A stretch of 48,239 bases of DNA from an uncultured Spirochaetales bacterium (GCA_949300325.1 CASGDQ010000035.1:1-48239); one strand, 5' to 3'. Positions 25,993 to 35,729 are shown, counted from the stretch's first letter. Notes: a model not told the origin generated them from the sequence alone. Translations and numbers: made by a program.

Positions 25993-27912
25993 ATGACGAA
26001 TTTTTATGAAATTGTATTAACAGTGCTGAAATCCGACGAAAGGTTTATTGCCGAAGATGGCACCTTCCTGCGTAATGCTGTTTATGAGGCTACTATGAAG
26101 ATGGATGAGGGACTTATCCGCCTCCTTCTGTCGAACGACATGACACGCACTCGCTTCTTTGTGGAAGCCGATGGCGTTAAGGTCTTTGATAAGATGGGAT
26201 TTGCTTGGGTCATCAACAATCGGCAATTCCTGCCTGACAGCTATACTCGATATAAGAATAAAATTGGACTGGCTAGTAAAAATGGTGTCATGTTGTCTCT
26301 TTCCAATGAAACTGAACTGATATTTCCATATAAAGACTGTGTTCTGGAAGGCGGGCAGACAAAAGAGGACCAAAAGCGAAGTGAAATTTTTTATAATGAA
26401 CTGTTGGCTCCTGATGCCATAGACAGATTGCTTGATCCTAAAGTTTTTTGCAAGGCCATGAGATACACAGCATCTGGTATTGAGGAAAATATTACTTTTA
26501 GCGATGAAAATAATTTAATTATTAAAGGCAATAATTTATTGGCTATATCCTCGCTTTTAAAGAGATATATGGGAAGAATAAAATGTATATATATTGACCC
26601 TCCATACTTTTTTAATGAAGCAAAAGAAGCGGACTCTTTCAAATACAATTCCAATTTTCACCTTTCGACGTGGTTGGTATTCATGAAAAATCGACTTGAA
26701 ATAGCGCGAAAACTTCTTACCGCAGGAGGAACTATTTGGATAAGCATTGGCGAAGACGGGATGCACTACCTAAAAGTAATGGCAGATGAGATTTTTGGCC
26801 GAGACCATTTTATCGGAACGATCCCTCGTCGAACCCGTAATGGAAAATCAGATGTTCCATTTAATTTTTCTCAAGATTTTGACTGGTTATTATGTTATAC
26901 AAATGTGGATAATAAAAAAGCACCTATAGGACGTAATGTAGAACGAAAGTACTATGAGACAAACGATTATCCAGGACAGCCTTGGAGGTTGGCAGATGCC
27001 ACTTCACAGAGAACAGCTACCGAACGCCCCAATTCCTATTTTACGATGATTAATCCTAAAACAGGTGCAGAATATCCAGTAAGCGAGAAAAGAACATGGG
27101 CAGTAACAAGCGATACATTTGAAGAATATTACAAAAAAGGAGCAATTGTTTTTCCGGGTGATTACGACTTCCTCAGTATTGGAAAACCATATATGAGAAA
27201 ATTCAAAAGTGAGGATGATTGCAACGGAAAACTGTCTGCAGTAATTTCCGATTTTCAGATTCAGGAATTCCTCCAAACACTATTTGGAAATGCCAAAAAT
27301 AAGGATGGAAATAGCGAAATAGATACAATGTTTGGACGCGAAGAGTTCGACTATGCAAAACCCGAAAATCTCATTAAAGCAATCCTCGAAGTGGCAACTA
27401 GCGAGGGAGATATCGTTCTGGACTTTTTCCTTGGTTCAGGAACAACCTGTGCTGTCGCACACAAAATGGGACGCCAGTATATTGGTGTAGAACAGATGGA
27501 TTATATTGAAACAGCAGTAGAAAGGTTAAAAAAAGTCATTGATGGAGAACAGGGCGGTATTTCAAAGGAGGTCAATTGGCAAGGTGGAGGTTCATTTGTC
27601 TACTGTGAGTTAGCAAAACTGAATCAAACGATTGTAGAAGAAATCGAAGCCGCTACTTATGATGCCTCCTTGTCAGATATCTACGACAGGATGATAAGGT
27701 CCGGCTTTATCAGCTACAAGGTAAATCCAGCTGATATCGATGCGGCTGTCGATGATTATGCCGCCCTTTCATTGGATGACAAGAAACGATTCCTGATGGA
27801 AATCTTGGACAAGAATCTCCTGTATGTGAACTATTGTGATATTGATGACGAAGAGTTTGGCATATCCGATAAGGACAAGGCATTCACGAGGAGCTTTTAC
27901 AAGGAGGGATAA
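25993..27912 (+). CDS. mod: Type III restriction-modification DNA methyltransferase (Mod)
   Basis: 639 residues. The catalytic motif DPPY (202-205) precedes the AdoMet-binding motif DFFLGSGTT (477-485), the order of a beta-class N6-adenine methyltransferase as in type III Mod subunits. The segment between holds the target-recognition region (about 270-450). Mod recognises an asymmetric site and methylates one strand; it also guides Res. AGGAG lies upstream of the ATG. No simple repeat tract is seen at the 5' end, so phase variation is not indicated. Confidence 0.93.
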   Translation: MTNFYEIVLTVLKSDERFIAEDGTFLRNAVYEATMKMDEGLIRLLLSNDMTRTRFFVEADGVKVFDKMGFAWVINNRQFLPDSYTRYKNKIGLASKNGVMLSLSNETELIFPYKDCVLEGGQTKEDQKRSEIFYNELLAPDAIDRLLDPKVFCKAMRYTASGIEENITFSDENNLIIKGNNLLAISSLLKRYMGRIKCIYIDPPYFFNEAKEADSFKYNSNFHLSTWLVFMKNRLEIARKLLTAGGTIWISIGEDGMHYLKVMADEIFGRDHFIGTIPRRTRNGKSDVPFNFSQDFDWLLCYTNVDNKKAPIGRNVERKYYETNDYPGQPWRLADATSQRTATERPNSYFTMINPKTGAEYPVSEKRTWAVTSDTFEEYYKKGAIVFPGDYDFLSIGKPYMRKFKSEDDCNGKLSAVISDFQIQEFLQTLFGNAKNKDGNSEIDTMFGREEFDYAKPENLIKAILEVATSEGDIVLDFFLGSGTTCAVAHKMGRQYIGVEQMDYIETAVERLKKVIDGEQGGISKEVNWQGGGSFVYCELAKLNQTIVEEIEAATYDASLSDIYDRMIRSGFISYKVNPADIDAAVDDYAALSLDDKKRFLMEILDKNLLYVNYCDIDDEEFGISDKDKAFTRSFYKEG

Positions 27913-27915
27913 TCG

Positions 27916-30516
27916 ATGTCATTCTTATACGAAAAAATAGATGCCTTGCGTGAATATGGCAGTAGCGTTGTTCTTCCGTCCTACATCTCGGAGAACCTGA
28001 ATCCAAATTTTGAACTGCGTCCGTATCAAAAGCAAGCGTTTGAAAACTTCATAACACATTTTGAAAGTAATAATCGCCCAAAACCTACCCAGGTGCTTTT
28101 CCATATGGCAACAGGTAGTGGCAAAACACTGATTATGGCGGGACTGATGCTGTATCTGTATAAGCAAGGATATCGTAATTTCCTGTTCTTTGTTAATCTC
28201 TCAAATATTGTCGAAAAGACACGGGAGAATTTCTGTAATCCGGTATCCTCAAAATATCTATTTGCAGATGAGATTGTGCTGGACGGAGAACGCATCCGCA
28301 TTAACAAGGTAGATAATTTCCAGTACGCAGACCAGAATACCATAAACATTTGCTTTGCAACCACGCAGGGACTCCACATGGATATGTGGATGACAAAGGA
28401 AAATGGAATGTCCTTTGATGACTTTGACGAACAGAAGGTTGTGCTGATTTCCGATGAGGCTCACCACCTGAATGTTGACACAAGGAAAAAAATGTCTGCT
28501 GACGAGGAATCAAGTTATCATTCCTGGGAGTATACTGTAAAGAATATCTTCAACCGGAATACTGATAACGTACTGCTGGAGTTTACGGCTACCTGTGACC
28601 TTGCAAACCCGGCAATTCGTGCAGCATACGAGAACAAGATTATATTCAATTATGCTTTAGCAAAATTTTATAACGACAGATATTCTAAGGACATCATTAC
28701 GCTACGCTCTGACCTAACCGTCATGGAGAGGGCTTTGCAGGCACTTGTCCTCAGCCAGTATCGGTTGAAGGTGTTTCAAGACCATCGTCTTGGGATTAAG
28801 CCTGTAGTCTTGTTTAAGGCGGCGAAAATTGCCGACAGCAAGGACTTTATGGCTGAGTTTATTGAAACGATGAAAAAGCTGACAGGCGCACAACTACGAA
28901 GCCTTTCTACTGCCATCAACAACGAAGTAATGCACAAAGCCTTTGCATATTTCGCAAACAATGGCATATCTTTTGATACGCTTGCTGCAGAGCTTCGTGA
29001 TGATTTTTCTGAAGAGCATTGCATTTCTGTAAATGATGATAAGGATGCCACACAGAAACAGATTCTCTTGAATTCTCTTGAAGATACGGACAATCCTTAT
29101 CGTGCGATCTTTGAGGTCAAGAAACTGGATGAGGGTTGGGATGTCCTCAACCTGTTTGACATTGTCCGGCTTTATGAAACAAGACAGTCAAGCGGTAAAA
29201 AAATATCCCCTGCTACTATAGCGGAAGCACAGCTAATCGGGCGTGGAGCACGGTACTGCCCATTCCAGCTTAACGATGAGCAACCGAAGTTTCAAAGGAA
29301 ATACGATGAAGATGTAACCAGCGAGATGCGTATCTGCGAGACACTCTATTACCATTGCCAAAATGACCATCGCTATGTAACGGAACTGCGTAACGCCTTA
29401 CGTGAAATCGGTTTGGACACCAACAAAATCATCCAGCGAGAATATGTCCTTAAGGACGAATTCAAAGCCACTGATTTATACCGGCAGGGATTGATCTTCT
29501 TAAATAAAAGAGAGGAAAAAGATAGAAAAGAAGTGCGAGGCCTTACGCCAACCGTCCGGGATGACATTTACCGTTTTCAGGCCGCAACCGGGGCTTCTGG
29601 TGTTGATTCCGTTATGATTGAAACATCGCAAGGCGTTGACCTTGTTTTCGATTTAAAGACAGCGCATATGACGATTGGAGAGATTGCGGCAATCAACTAC
29701 GCTGTTGTTAACAAGGCATTGATAAAATATCCTATATTTAAGTTTAACACCTTGCGCTCATATTTTCCGAATGTTTCATCTACGAGACAGTTCATCATGG
29801 ATAACGAATATCTCGGTGCTGTCCGTATAGACATTCAGAGCAAGGATGAACATCCGACTATGGAAACGCTTTATGCGGCAGTTTTCTACGTTCTTGGTAA
29901 AATCGCCGGCTCTATTTCATGCATTGAGAAAACATATCAAGGAACGAAAAATTTCTGGGCAAGTAATATCAGAGATATTTTTCGTAACAAGACTGTCAAT
30001 TATACCGATCCACATGATGGCGGTATTGGTATCTCACAAAATGATCCATCCGTAAAGAGCGAGTGGAAAATCGACCTCTCCACGGAGGACTGGTTTGTCT
30101 ATACCGATAACTACGGAACATCAGAAGAAAAAGCTTTTGTCGCTTATTTCCGTGGATATGTTTCTGATTTGCGAAAGCTGTATAACCGCATCTACCTTGT
30201 CAGAAACGAGCGGGAATTCCGCATATATTCGTTTGAAAATGGTGAACGGTTCGAGCCAGACTACGTTCTTTTTCTGCAGAGGGATAAGACGGACGGCTTT
30301 GAGCAGTTACAAATATTTATCGAACCGAAGGGCGCACAACTTCTAGAGAAAGATGCATGGAAGGAGAAGTTTCTACTCCAATTGCGTGATGAAGCAATTC
30401 CTGTAACCGTGTTTGTGGATGATAATAATTATAAAATATGGGGACTCCATTTCTTTAATCAGGAAAAACGGATGAAAGATTTTGATAAAGATTTACAGGC
30501 ACTAATTAGGCAATAA
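27916..30516 (+). CDS. res: Type III restriction endonuclease subunit (Res)
   Basis: 866 residues, intact. SF2 translocase motifs: Walker A MATGSGKT (64-71), DEAH (180-183), and QLIGRGAR (439-446). A C-terminal PD-(D/E)xK nuclease follows, with FEPD (Asp782) and IEPKG (Glu803, Lys805). With Mod it cleaves unmodified DNA after ATP-driven communication between two sites. It starts 3 bp after mod with GGAGG upstream, so the pair is one transcript ending at the hairpin at 30561-30603. Confidence 0.93.
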   Translation: MSFLYEKIDALREYGSSVVLPSYISENLNPNFELRPYQKQAFENFITHFESNNRPKPTQVLFHMATGSGKTLIMAGLMLYLYKQGYRNFLFFVNLSNIVEKTRENFCNPVSSKYLFADEIVLDGERIRINKVDNFQYADQNTINICFATTQGLHMDMWMTKENGMSFDDFDEQKVVLISDEAHHLNVDTRKKMSADEESSYHSWEYTVKNIFNRNTDNVLLEFTATCDLANPAIRAAYENKIIFNYALAKFYNDRYSKDIITLRSDLTVMERALQALVLSQYRLKVFQDHRLGIKPVVLFKAAKIADSKDFMAEFIETMKKLTGAQLRSLSTAINNEVMHKAFAYFANNGISFDTLAAELRDDFSEEHCISVNDDKDATQKQILLNSLEDTDNPYRAIFEVKKLDEGWDVLNLFDIVRLYETRQSSGKKISPATIAEAQLIGRGARYCPFQLNDEQPKFQRKYDEDVTSEMRICETLYYHCQNDHRYVTELRNALREIGLDTNKIIQREYVLKDEFKATDLYRQGLIFLNKREEKDRKEVRGLTPTVRDDIYRFQAATGASGVDSVMIETSQGVDLVFDLKTAHMTIGEIAAINYAVVNKALIKYPIFKFNTLRSYFPNVSSTRQFIMDNEYLGAVRIDIQSKDEHPTMETLYAAVFYVLGKIAGSISCIEKTYQGTKNFWASNIRDIFRNKTVNYTDPHDGGIGISQNDPSVKSEWKIDLSTEDWFVYTDNYGTSEEKAFVAYFRGYVSDLRKLYNRIYLVRNEREFRIYSFENGERFEPDYVLFLQRDKTDGFEQLQIFIEPKGAQLLEKDAWKEKFLLQLRDEAIPVTVFVDDNNYKIWGLHFFNQEKRMKDFDKDLQALIRQ

Positions 30517-30560
30517 AAAAGGAAAAAACCTCTAAAAATGTTAAATTGCAAAATTGTAAA

Positions 30561-30603
30561 AATATAGCGAAACCGCAAAAACGCAATTTCGCTGTATTTT
30601 TTT
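30561..30603 (+). terminator. Rho-independent terminator of the mod-res operon
   Basis: AATATAGCGAAA (30561-30572) pairs with TTTCGCTGTATT (30587-30598), 12 bp with one G-U pair, followed by a T run to 30603. Confidence 0.85.
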
Positions 30604-30840
30604 CAAATCATTTGAAAATGCTTTAGTGCATCCATAATCGCCGCTTACTTTTACAGGCACTCAGACACCGCTGGATTTCCAAATCTGGAAAGATTATCTT
30701 CTGTCAGAATTCTAAGCCTCACTCACGCTTAAACTGTGAGACATACAAACTGAATACTTATCCATGACGTATTCCTTGATTTCACCATAGATAGCCATTA
30801 TATCAGCAACTATAACGTCCAGATCCATGTCGATTTTCAT
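30603..30840 (-). pseudogene. Degraded C-terminal extension of a Firmicutes-type RlmD
   Basis: An ATGA overlap at the rlmD stop opens a short frame reading KIDMDLDVIVADIMAIYGE then IKEYVMDKYSVC. After a frameshift the remnant continues as EDNLSRFGNP, then CL*K*AAIMDALKHFQMI and a stop at 30603-30605. This mirrors the C-terminal tail of Firmicutes 23S rRNA m5U methyltransferases (KIDMELD, YEEIKEYV, CPxEKEAAI, ALKHFGMI) with GAA-to-TAA changes at the stops. It is a dead remnant carried in with the island. The tail comparison is from memory and needs an alignment. Confidence 0.6.
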
Positions 30841-32009
30841 GGTATGATCCGGCTTTTATTTTGAGTCAAAAGGGCAACCGTCTCGATATGCATGGTCCTT
30901 GGGAACATATCCACCGGCTGGATTGCAACAAGGCGGTACGGACCGAACCTCTCTAAATACCTGCAGTCTCTTTCCTGGGTTTCCGGGTTGCAGCTTATAT
31001 ATACAATCCTCTTTGGACCAAGCTTTATGAGAGAAGAGAGGAAGCGCTCGTCCGAACCTGCTCTCGGGGGATCGAGAAAGGCCACGTCGAACGACTCCTT
31101 GTCTTTGGCCATCTGCTTGCAGAATACGGAGGCATCGGCATTTACGAACGTGACATTCATAATTCCGTTTTCCTTAGCATTCTCCTTTGCATTCTCAATT
31201 GCAACAGGATTAAGCTCCACACCTATTACAGAAGAGGCCCTTTTGCTGGCGACAAGCGCAATGGTGCCGGTTCCGCAATAGGCATCAAGGACCTTTTCTT
31301 TTCCAGACAAACCCGCCATTTTCATCGCCATGGAATAAAGCGCTTCGGTCTGCTTTACATTTACTTGAAAAAAAGACGAGGGCGAGATCTTGAAATCAAG
31401 ATCAAAAAGACGGTCTGTTATATACCCCGGGCCCTTGAGTATCTCGATCGCTGCATCAGAAAGAACCATGCTGGTCTTTTCTCCATTAATCTGCCTTGCA
31501 ACTGTCTTGATCTCCGGATGCATGTTCATAAGCGAATTGGCAAAATCCTTTGAAGCCTTGAATCTTGGAGTTCCAAATACGAGTATCACCAGCACTTCCC
31601 CGCTCTTTTGCGATCTTCTCATCAGAACATGCCTGAGATCTCCTATGAATCTATCCTCGTCGTACGGCCTCATATGATAGCTTTTCATAAGGCCTTTGAT
31701 CGATGACATGATCTTCTCCGCATCCCGGAATTCAAGACGGCAAGAGCGAACCGCGATCAAATCATGGGTCCCTTTCCTATATAATCCGGAAACCGTTTTC
31801 CCGCTCCTGTCCTCCCCTATGACCGCCTGGACCTTATTCCTGTAATGCTCGGGCCTCTTCATGCCCATCACATCATAAACGGTGCAGTATCTTGAAAAAA
31901 GCGAATGGACATAATGAAACTTGTCTTCAAGCTCCTCATAATATGGAACAGAGGCATAATCGCAGCCTCCGCATTTGTAACTGATCGGACACCAGATTTC
32001 TTTTCTCAT
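30837..32009 (-). CDS. 23S rRNA (uracil-C5)-methyltransferase, RlmD/RlmCD-like (TrmA family)
   Basis: 390 residues. The N-terminal cysteine cluster (C7, C13, C16 in IWCPISYKCGGC) fits the [4Fe-4S] ligand set of RumA enzymes; the usual TRAM domain is absent. The AdoMet site is VLDAYCGTGTIALVAS, followed by FLDPPRAGSDE and the catalytic Cys motif YISCNPET. It methylates C5 of a uracil in 23S rRNA. The C-terminus ends soon after ETVALLTQ and abuts foreign sequence, so its last residues may have been altered by the island junction. Only a weak AGG ribosome site is seen. Confidence 0.87.
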   Translation of the reverse strand: MRKEIWCPISYKCGGCDYASVPYYEELEDKFHYVHSLFSRYCTVYDVMGMKRPEHYRNKVQAVIGEDRSGKTVSGLYRKGTHDLIAVRSCRLEFRDAEKIMSSIKGLMKSYHMRPYDEDRFIGDLRHVLMRRSQKSGEVLVILVFGTPRFKASKDFANSLMNMHPEIKTVARQINGEKTSMVLSDAAIEILKGPGYITDRLFDLDFKISPSSFFQVNVKQTEALYSMAMKMAGLSGKEKVLDAYCGTGTIALVASKRASSVIGVELNPVAIENAKENAKENGIMNVTFVNADASVFCKQMAKDKESFDVAFLDPPRAGSDERFLSSLIKLGPKRIVYISCNPETQERDCRYLERFGPYRLVAIQPVDMFPRTMHIETVALLTQNKSRIIP

Positions 32010-32044
32010 AAATTACCTAAAAACATTCCAATTATGGTATGATA

Positions 32045-32986
32045 TTATTCTAATACTCTGAGACCATTCTTTTGCCAGAACTTTTCGACAACAGAAGAGG
32101 AAAAGCCTGCATCCTCCATCGCCTGCTTTAAGCAAGGAAGGCTCTCCACGCCAGGAATCTCCAAAGTTCCCCCTATTCCATCAAAATCGGTCCCAAGAGC
32201 AAGAACATCCTCACCGGCTACATCGTATATATGCCTGATATGCGCAATCATATCGCAGATGCGTGAATAATGCTCAGCTTTCGGTGTTCCCTCAGGATAG
32301 GATGATAAGAACGAGGGACAGAAATTCAGTCCGACAATCCCTCCGCGGTCAGAAACAGCCCGGAGCATCTCATCTGTAAGATTTCTGGTGCAATTGGTGA
32401 TGGATCTTGAATTGCTATGCGTGGCAACAACTTTAACCCCGCTATTTACAACATCCCAAAAGCCGCCGTCGTTAAGGTGGGACACATCGCAGATCAGGTC
32501 TTCCTCCTTCATTCTCTCGAGCATCTCAAATCCCTTTTTCTTCAAGCCTTTTTCCATTACCGCAGGATCGGAAGAATTGGGATATCCATACTCGTTTTCC
32601 CAGTTCCAGGTAAGGGAGGCTATGCGCGGCCTCCAAGATAATACCTCTTCAAACCTGTCCATCCTTCCTTCAAGCGGTCCGAGATCTTCTATTGTGAGGA
32701 CGGCTGAAACCATGTCATCAGACATATCGGAGCTTCTAGTGGCCTGCTTGACAGAATCCCCGGCTTTTTCCAATTCCGAAACAAACCTTTCATGAATGGC
32801 TTTCATCCTATCCCAGAACGGAATTTCTGTATGGCTGTCAAACGGAGTGAATATGGCAAAACACTGCGCTTTAGCCCCTATTTCATTCAGCCTGCTTATA
32901 TCCACGCTGAAGCTATTCTTCAAAAGAGATTCCTTGCTGTCTTTTTCCCAAAGCTTATAAACCGTGTCACAATGAAAATCAATCAT
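32045..32986 (-). CDS. Membrane-dipeptidase family peptidase (M19)
   Basis: 313 residues. MIDFHCDT at the N-terminus provides the first metal ligands. ICDVSHLND, VATHSNSRSI and LGTDFDGIGG are the other M19 signatures. Renal-dipeptidase-like enzymes hydrolyse dipeptides, including those with a D-residue, using two Zn ions. No signal peptide is present, so it is cytoplasmic. GGAGG 5 nt before 32986 selects this start over 33004. Confidence 0.9.
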   Translation of the reverse strand: MIDFHCDTVYKLWEKDSKESLLKNSFSVDISRLNEIGAKAQCFAIFTPFDSHTEIPFWDRMKAIHERFVSELEKAGDSVKQATRSSDMSDDMVSAVLTIEDLGPLEGRMDRFEEVLSWRPRIASLTWNWENEYGYPNSSDPAVMEKGLKKKGFEMLERMKEEDLICDVSHLNDGGFWDVVNSGVKVVATHSNSRSITNCTRNLTDEMLRAVSDRGGIVGLNFCPSFLSSYPEGTPKAEHYSRICDMIAHIRHIYDVAGEDVLALGTDFDGIGGTLEIPGVESLPCLKQAMEDAGFSSSVVEKFWQKNGLRVLE

Positions 32987-33041
32987 CTCATCCTCCGGAT
33001 ACATCTCCCATTTTAATCGTTTTCATGCTAGCATTGGTAGG

Positions 33042-33815
33042 GTGTTTGAAAAGCAAAACCTAACAAATAAGAAAATCGTGATTGTGGAATGTCTTTTTTA
33101 TATTCTGCTGTTCATTCTTCTATTGCAGCTTATTGGAAAGTTCATACCAGAAGCATCGGCACTCTCATGGCAATCATTATCTGCAGGTGCTTTCATGTGC
33201 TTGGCTTCATTTGCCATGCTTGCTCTAAACAAAAATGCCAAACTGCTCATCAAGCCAAGCTTAAAAGGCTTCTTTGCAACAGGCTGGTATATAGTCTTAT
33301 CAGCAGTGTTATTCTTTCTTATTCAGCTTGTTTTCCTAGACATTCTTCCAAGCGGAAAAAGATTGATGATGTTTGCTCTTTCCTCCCTATTTATCGCCAT
33401 ATCGGAAGAGCTGCTATTCAGGGGAATAGTCTCCAGCAGGCTGAAAGAGGAAATGGGAGAAAAGGAGAGCACAGTCATGCTCTCAGCAGCCCTCTTTGCA
33501 ATAGCGCACCTTGCGAATCTCATTTCAGCACCTGCATTGCTCATATCTTCCCTTGTGCAGACTGTTTACACGTTCTCCCTTGGGTTGATGCTGACATATT
33601 CATATTTCAAGACGGAAAACCTGCTTGTTCCAATAGCACTGCATTTCTTATTCAATACGCTTTCATCCTTCTCCCTGGCCGTGGATGCAGCAGGATCTGG
33701 AATAAATGATATCAAAGCTGCAGAGGTTGCCATACTTCTTGCAATAATGATTCCGGGAATATTTTGGACTCATCAAAAGATTAAGAGGGCGCAAAAAGAT
33801 AATAAGCCCTCTTAA
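33042..33815 (+). CDS. CPBP-family intramembrane metalloprotease (CAAX protease-like)
   Basis: 257 residues with about eight hydrophobic segments. The active-site motifs are SEELLFRG (EExxxR type), FAIAHLANL with the metal His, and LLVPIALHFLFNTLSS with a second His. The family includes Rce1 and bacterial immunity proteins; the substrate is unknown. The start is GTG, 7 nt after an extended -10 (TGCTAGCAT, hexamer 33029-33034) and without a good Shine-Dalgarno, so probably leaderless. Confidence 0.85.
   Translation: MFEKQNLTNKKIVIVECLFYILLFILLLQLIGKFIPEASALSWQSLSAGAFMCLASFAMLALNKNAKLLIKPSLKGFFATGWYIVLSAVLFFLIQLVFLDILPSGKRLMMFALSSLFIAISEELLFRGIVSSRLKEEMGEKESTVMLSAALFAIAHLANLISAPALLISSLVQTVYTFSLGLMLTYSYFKTENLLVPIALHFLFNTLSSFSLAVDAAGSGINDIKAAEVAILLAIMIPGIFWTHQKIKRAQKDNKPS
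33781..33815 (+). other. 10-bp perfect inverted repeat ending at the CPBP stop codon
   Basis: TTAAGAGGGC (33781-33790) and GCCCTCTTAA (33806-33815) with a 15-nt loop, the right arm including the TAA stop. Only CTATTTC follows, so termination would be weak; it may protect the 3' end or act in both directions. Confidence 0.55.
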
Positions 33816-33896
33816 CTATTTCAAGATATAAATGTAAGTATCTATTACAAAGTACTCAATTCTTTACAAATTAAGAAAATAAACAGTACATGCCAT

Positions 33897-35261
33897 CTAA
33901 TTCTCCATACCTCTGAGGGCTTTTCTGAACTGGAAGGAGAAAAGGATTGCAGTAAAAAATACGGCGACAGCATCTGCAACCGGCTCGGCAAGATATACCG
34001 CCATGGTCTTATTGCCGGAGAAGATCATGGGCATTATGAAGATGAGTGGCATCAGAAGCACGAACTTCCTCATGACCGCAACTATTATCGATGAGGCAGC
34101 ATTTCCTATGCTGGTGAATGTCATCTGGCATGCTATCTGTATTCCAAAAAGCAGAGAAACAGCCATATAAATCCTCAAGGCAGGAACAGTGAACGAAACA
34201 AGGGCTTCATCAGAGGTGAACATCGATACGAACATAGAAGGGAAAAGCTGTACAAGGAGCCATAAAAGCGTTGAAAAACTCATAGTTGCTGCAAGCAGAT
34301 GGAAATAGGCGCTTTTAACCCTTTTCTTCATTCCCGCCCCGTAATTGTAGCTTATGATGGGCTGGGCCCCTTGTCCAAGCCCCTGCAAAGGAAGCATAGC
34401 AAACTGCATGACCGACGAGAGGATCGTCATTGCACCGACAGCTATATCCCCGCCATACTTCAAAAGCGAGGAGTTAAAGCAGACTGATATCACGCTCTCG
34501 CTTGCCTGCATGATGAATGTAGCTGTACCGAGGGCAAGAGCTGGGAGGATTATGGATTTTTTCAATCTTAGATCCTTCCTTCTTATAGCAAGCAGCGTCT
34601 TTTTCCCCGTGAGGAATTTCAGCACCCAAGCGCAGGAAACCGCCTGGCTTATGATCGTGGCAAGGGCAGCTCCCCTTACTCCTAGGCCGAAAGCAAAGAT
34701 GAATATGGGATCGAGGATAATGTTGCAAACAGCACCGATCAGAACCGACAGCATGCCTGTCTTGGCAAATCCCTGAGCGGTTATGAAAGCATTCATCCCC
34801 AGCGTCAGCTGCACAAAGATCGTTCCTGCGGCATAGATGTCCATATACGAGACGGCATAGCCTATGGTGTTTTGGCTCGCTCCGAAAGCAAGGAGGAATG
34901 TCTCGTTTCCTAAAAGAAGAACGACGGTAAGGACAATCGAGATCATGATCTGGGCTGTGAAACAGTTTCCGAGCGTCTTCTGCGCACTTTCATAATCCCC
35001 GCGTCCCATGTAGATGGAAGCCCTCGGTGCGCCTCCGCTGCTTATCAAGGCGGCAAAAGCGGATACGATCATGATGATCGGCAGGCATACTCCGACGCCG
35101 GTCAGCGCCATCGCCCCGACTTCCGGTATATGGCCTATGTATATCCGGTCCACAATGTTGTAAAGCATGTTTATAAGCTGTGCGGCAACGGTTGGAAGAG
35201 CAAGGCGCAGGAGAAGACGGCCAATAGGCTCCGTAGCCAGAAATTTCTTATCGTTTTCCAT
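33897..35261 (-). CDS. MATE-family efflux transporter
   Basis: 454 residues with the MATE two-half topology (GRLLLRLALPTVAAQLINMLYNIVDRIYIG near the N-terminus; GLGQGAQPIISYNYGAGMKKRVK in the second half). It exports drugs or metabolites by ion antiport. The start at 35261 lies inside the last codons of the marR gene, with GAGG 6 nt upstream, so the two are coupled. MarR and its two operators at 35730-35758 probably control the pump. Confidence 0.9.
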   Translation of the reverse strand: MENDKKFLATEPIGRLLLRLALPTVAAQLINMLYNIVDRIYIGHIPEVGAMALTGVGVCLPIIMIVSAFAALISSGGAPRASIYMGRGDYESAQKTLGNCFTAQIMISIVLTVVLLLGNETFLLAFGASQNTIGYAVSYMDIYAAGTIFVQLTLGMNAFITAQGFAKTGMLSVLIGAVCNIILDPIFIFAFGLGVRGAALATIISQAVSCAWVLKFLTGKKTLLAIRRKDLRLKKSIILPALALGTATFIMQASESVISVCFNSSLLKYGGDIAVGAMTILSSVMQFAMLPLQGLGQGAQPIISYNYGAGMKKRVKSAYFHLLAATMSFSTLLWLLVQLFPSMFVSMFTSDEALVSFTVPALRIYMAVSLLFGIQIACQMTFTSIGNAASSIIVAVMRKFVLLMPLIFIMPMIFSGNKTMAVYLAEPVADAVAVFFTAILFSFQFRKALRGMEN

Positions 35262-35700
35262 TGTTATCCTCAAAAAACCTCGCAATGTTATCACGTATTT
35301 TGGCATTCAGGCTATTAAAGCATTCCTCTTCTTCTTTTGTAAACCCATCAAAGACAACGGATAAAAGCTGGTCGGTGCAATATGATATCTCTTTTTCTAT
35401 GGGATAAGCCTTCGCAGTTAATATCAGATGGACCTTTCTTCTGTCGCTTTCATACGTTCTCGAGATCAAAAGCCCCTTAGCACATAACGAGGAGACTGCT
35501 TTCGACACATTGCTTTTCGAAAGCCTTCGAAGCTCTACGATATCCGAAGCAGTATCCAAACGCGGATTGTTATGAAGAAAGGCTATTACGTTAATTTCCA
35601 TATCGGAAAGACCGAATTTGTCCGATATCTCCTTGAGCACCAGACTATGAAACTTCGAAACATATCTGAAGGAGACAAGCTGATCTGTTATGATTCCCAT
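35248..35700 (-). CDS. MarR-family transcriptional regulator
   Basis: 150 residues. The winged helix (MEINVIAFLHNNP, ASDIVELRRLSKSNVSKAVSSLCAKGLL, SDRRKVHLILTAKA) is flanked by dimerisation helices. The start at 35700 has GGTGG 5 nt upstream; an upstream TTG has none. It is the first gene of a two-gene unit with the MATE pump, a classic ligand-derepressed efflux operon. Confidence 0.88.
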   Translation of the reverse strand: MGIITDQLVSFRYVSKFHSLVLKEISDKFGLSDMEINVIAFLHNNPRLDTASDIVELRRLSKSNVSKAVSSLCAKGLLISRTYESDRRKVHLILTAKAYPIEKEISYCTDQLLSVVFDGFTKEEEECFNSLNAKIRDNIARFFEDNNGKR

Positions 35701-35729
35701 TTTACCCACCAAATTAAGAGAAAATAAAA

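Larger units (their letters stand above)
24600..30840. mobile_element. Horizontally acquired type III restriction-modification island
   Basis: The segment is bounded on the left by a truncated resident membrane gene and on the right by the 3' end of the rlmD-like gene. It carries an XRE regulator, a DUF6680-like protein, mod and res, all with ordinary Shine-Dalgarno sites, unlike the leaderless style around it. Both edges contain broken coding remnants. The right one matches the C-terminal extension known from Firmicutes RlmD proteins. No integrase, relaxase or terminal repeat is visible, so transfer by recombination or decay of a larger element is likely. Edges are approximate. Confidence 0.7.

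Noticed and set aside
25993..26060. Phase-variable repeat tract in mod
   Set aside because: I looked for tandem repeats as found in phasevarions; none are visible near the 5' end.
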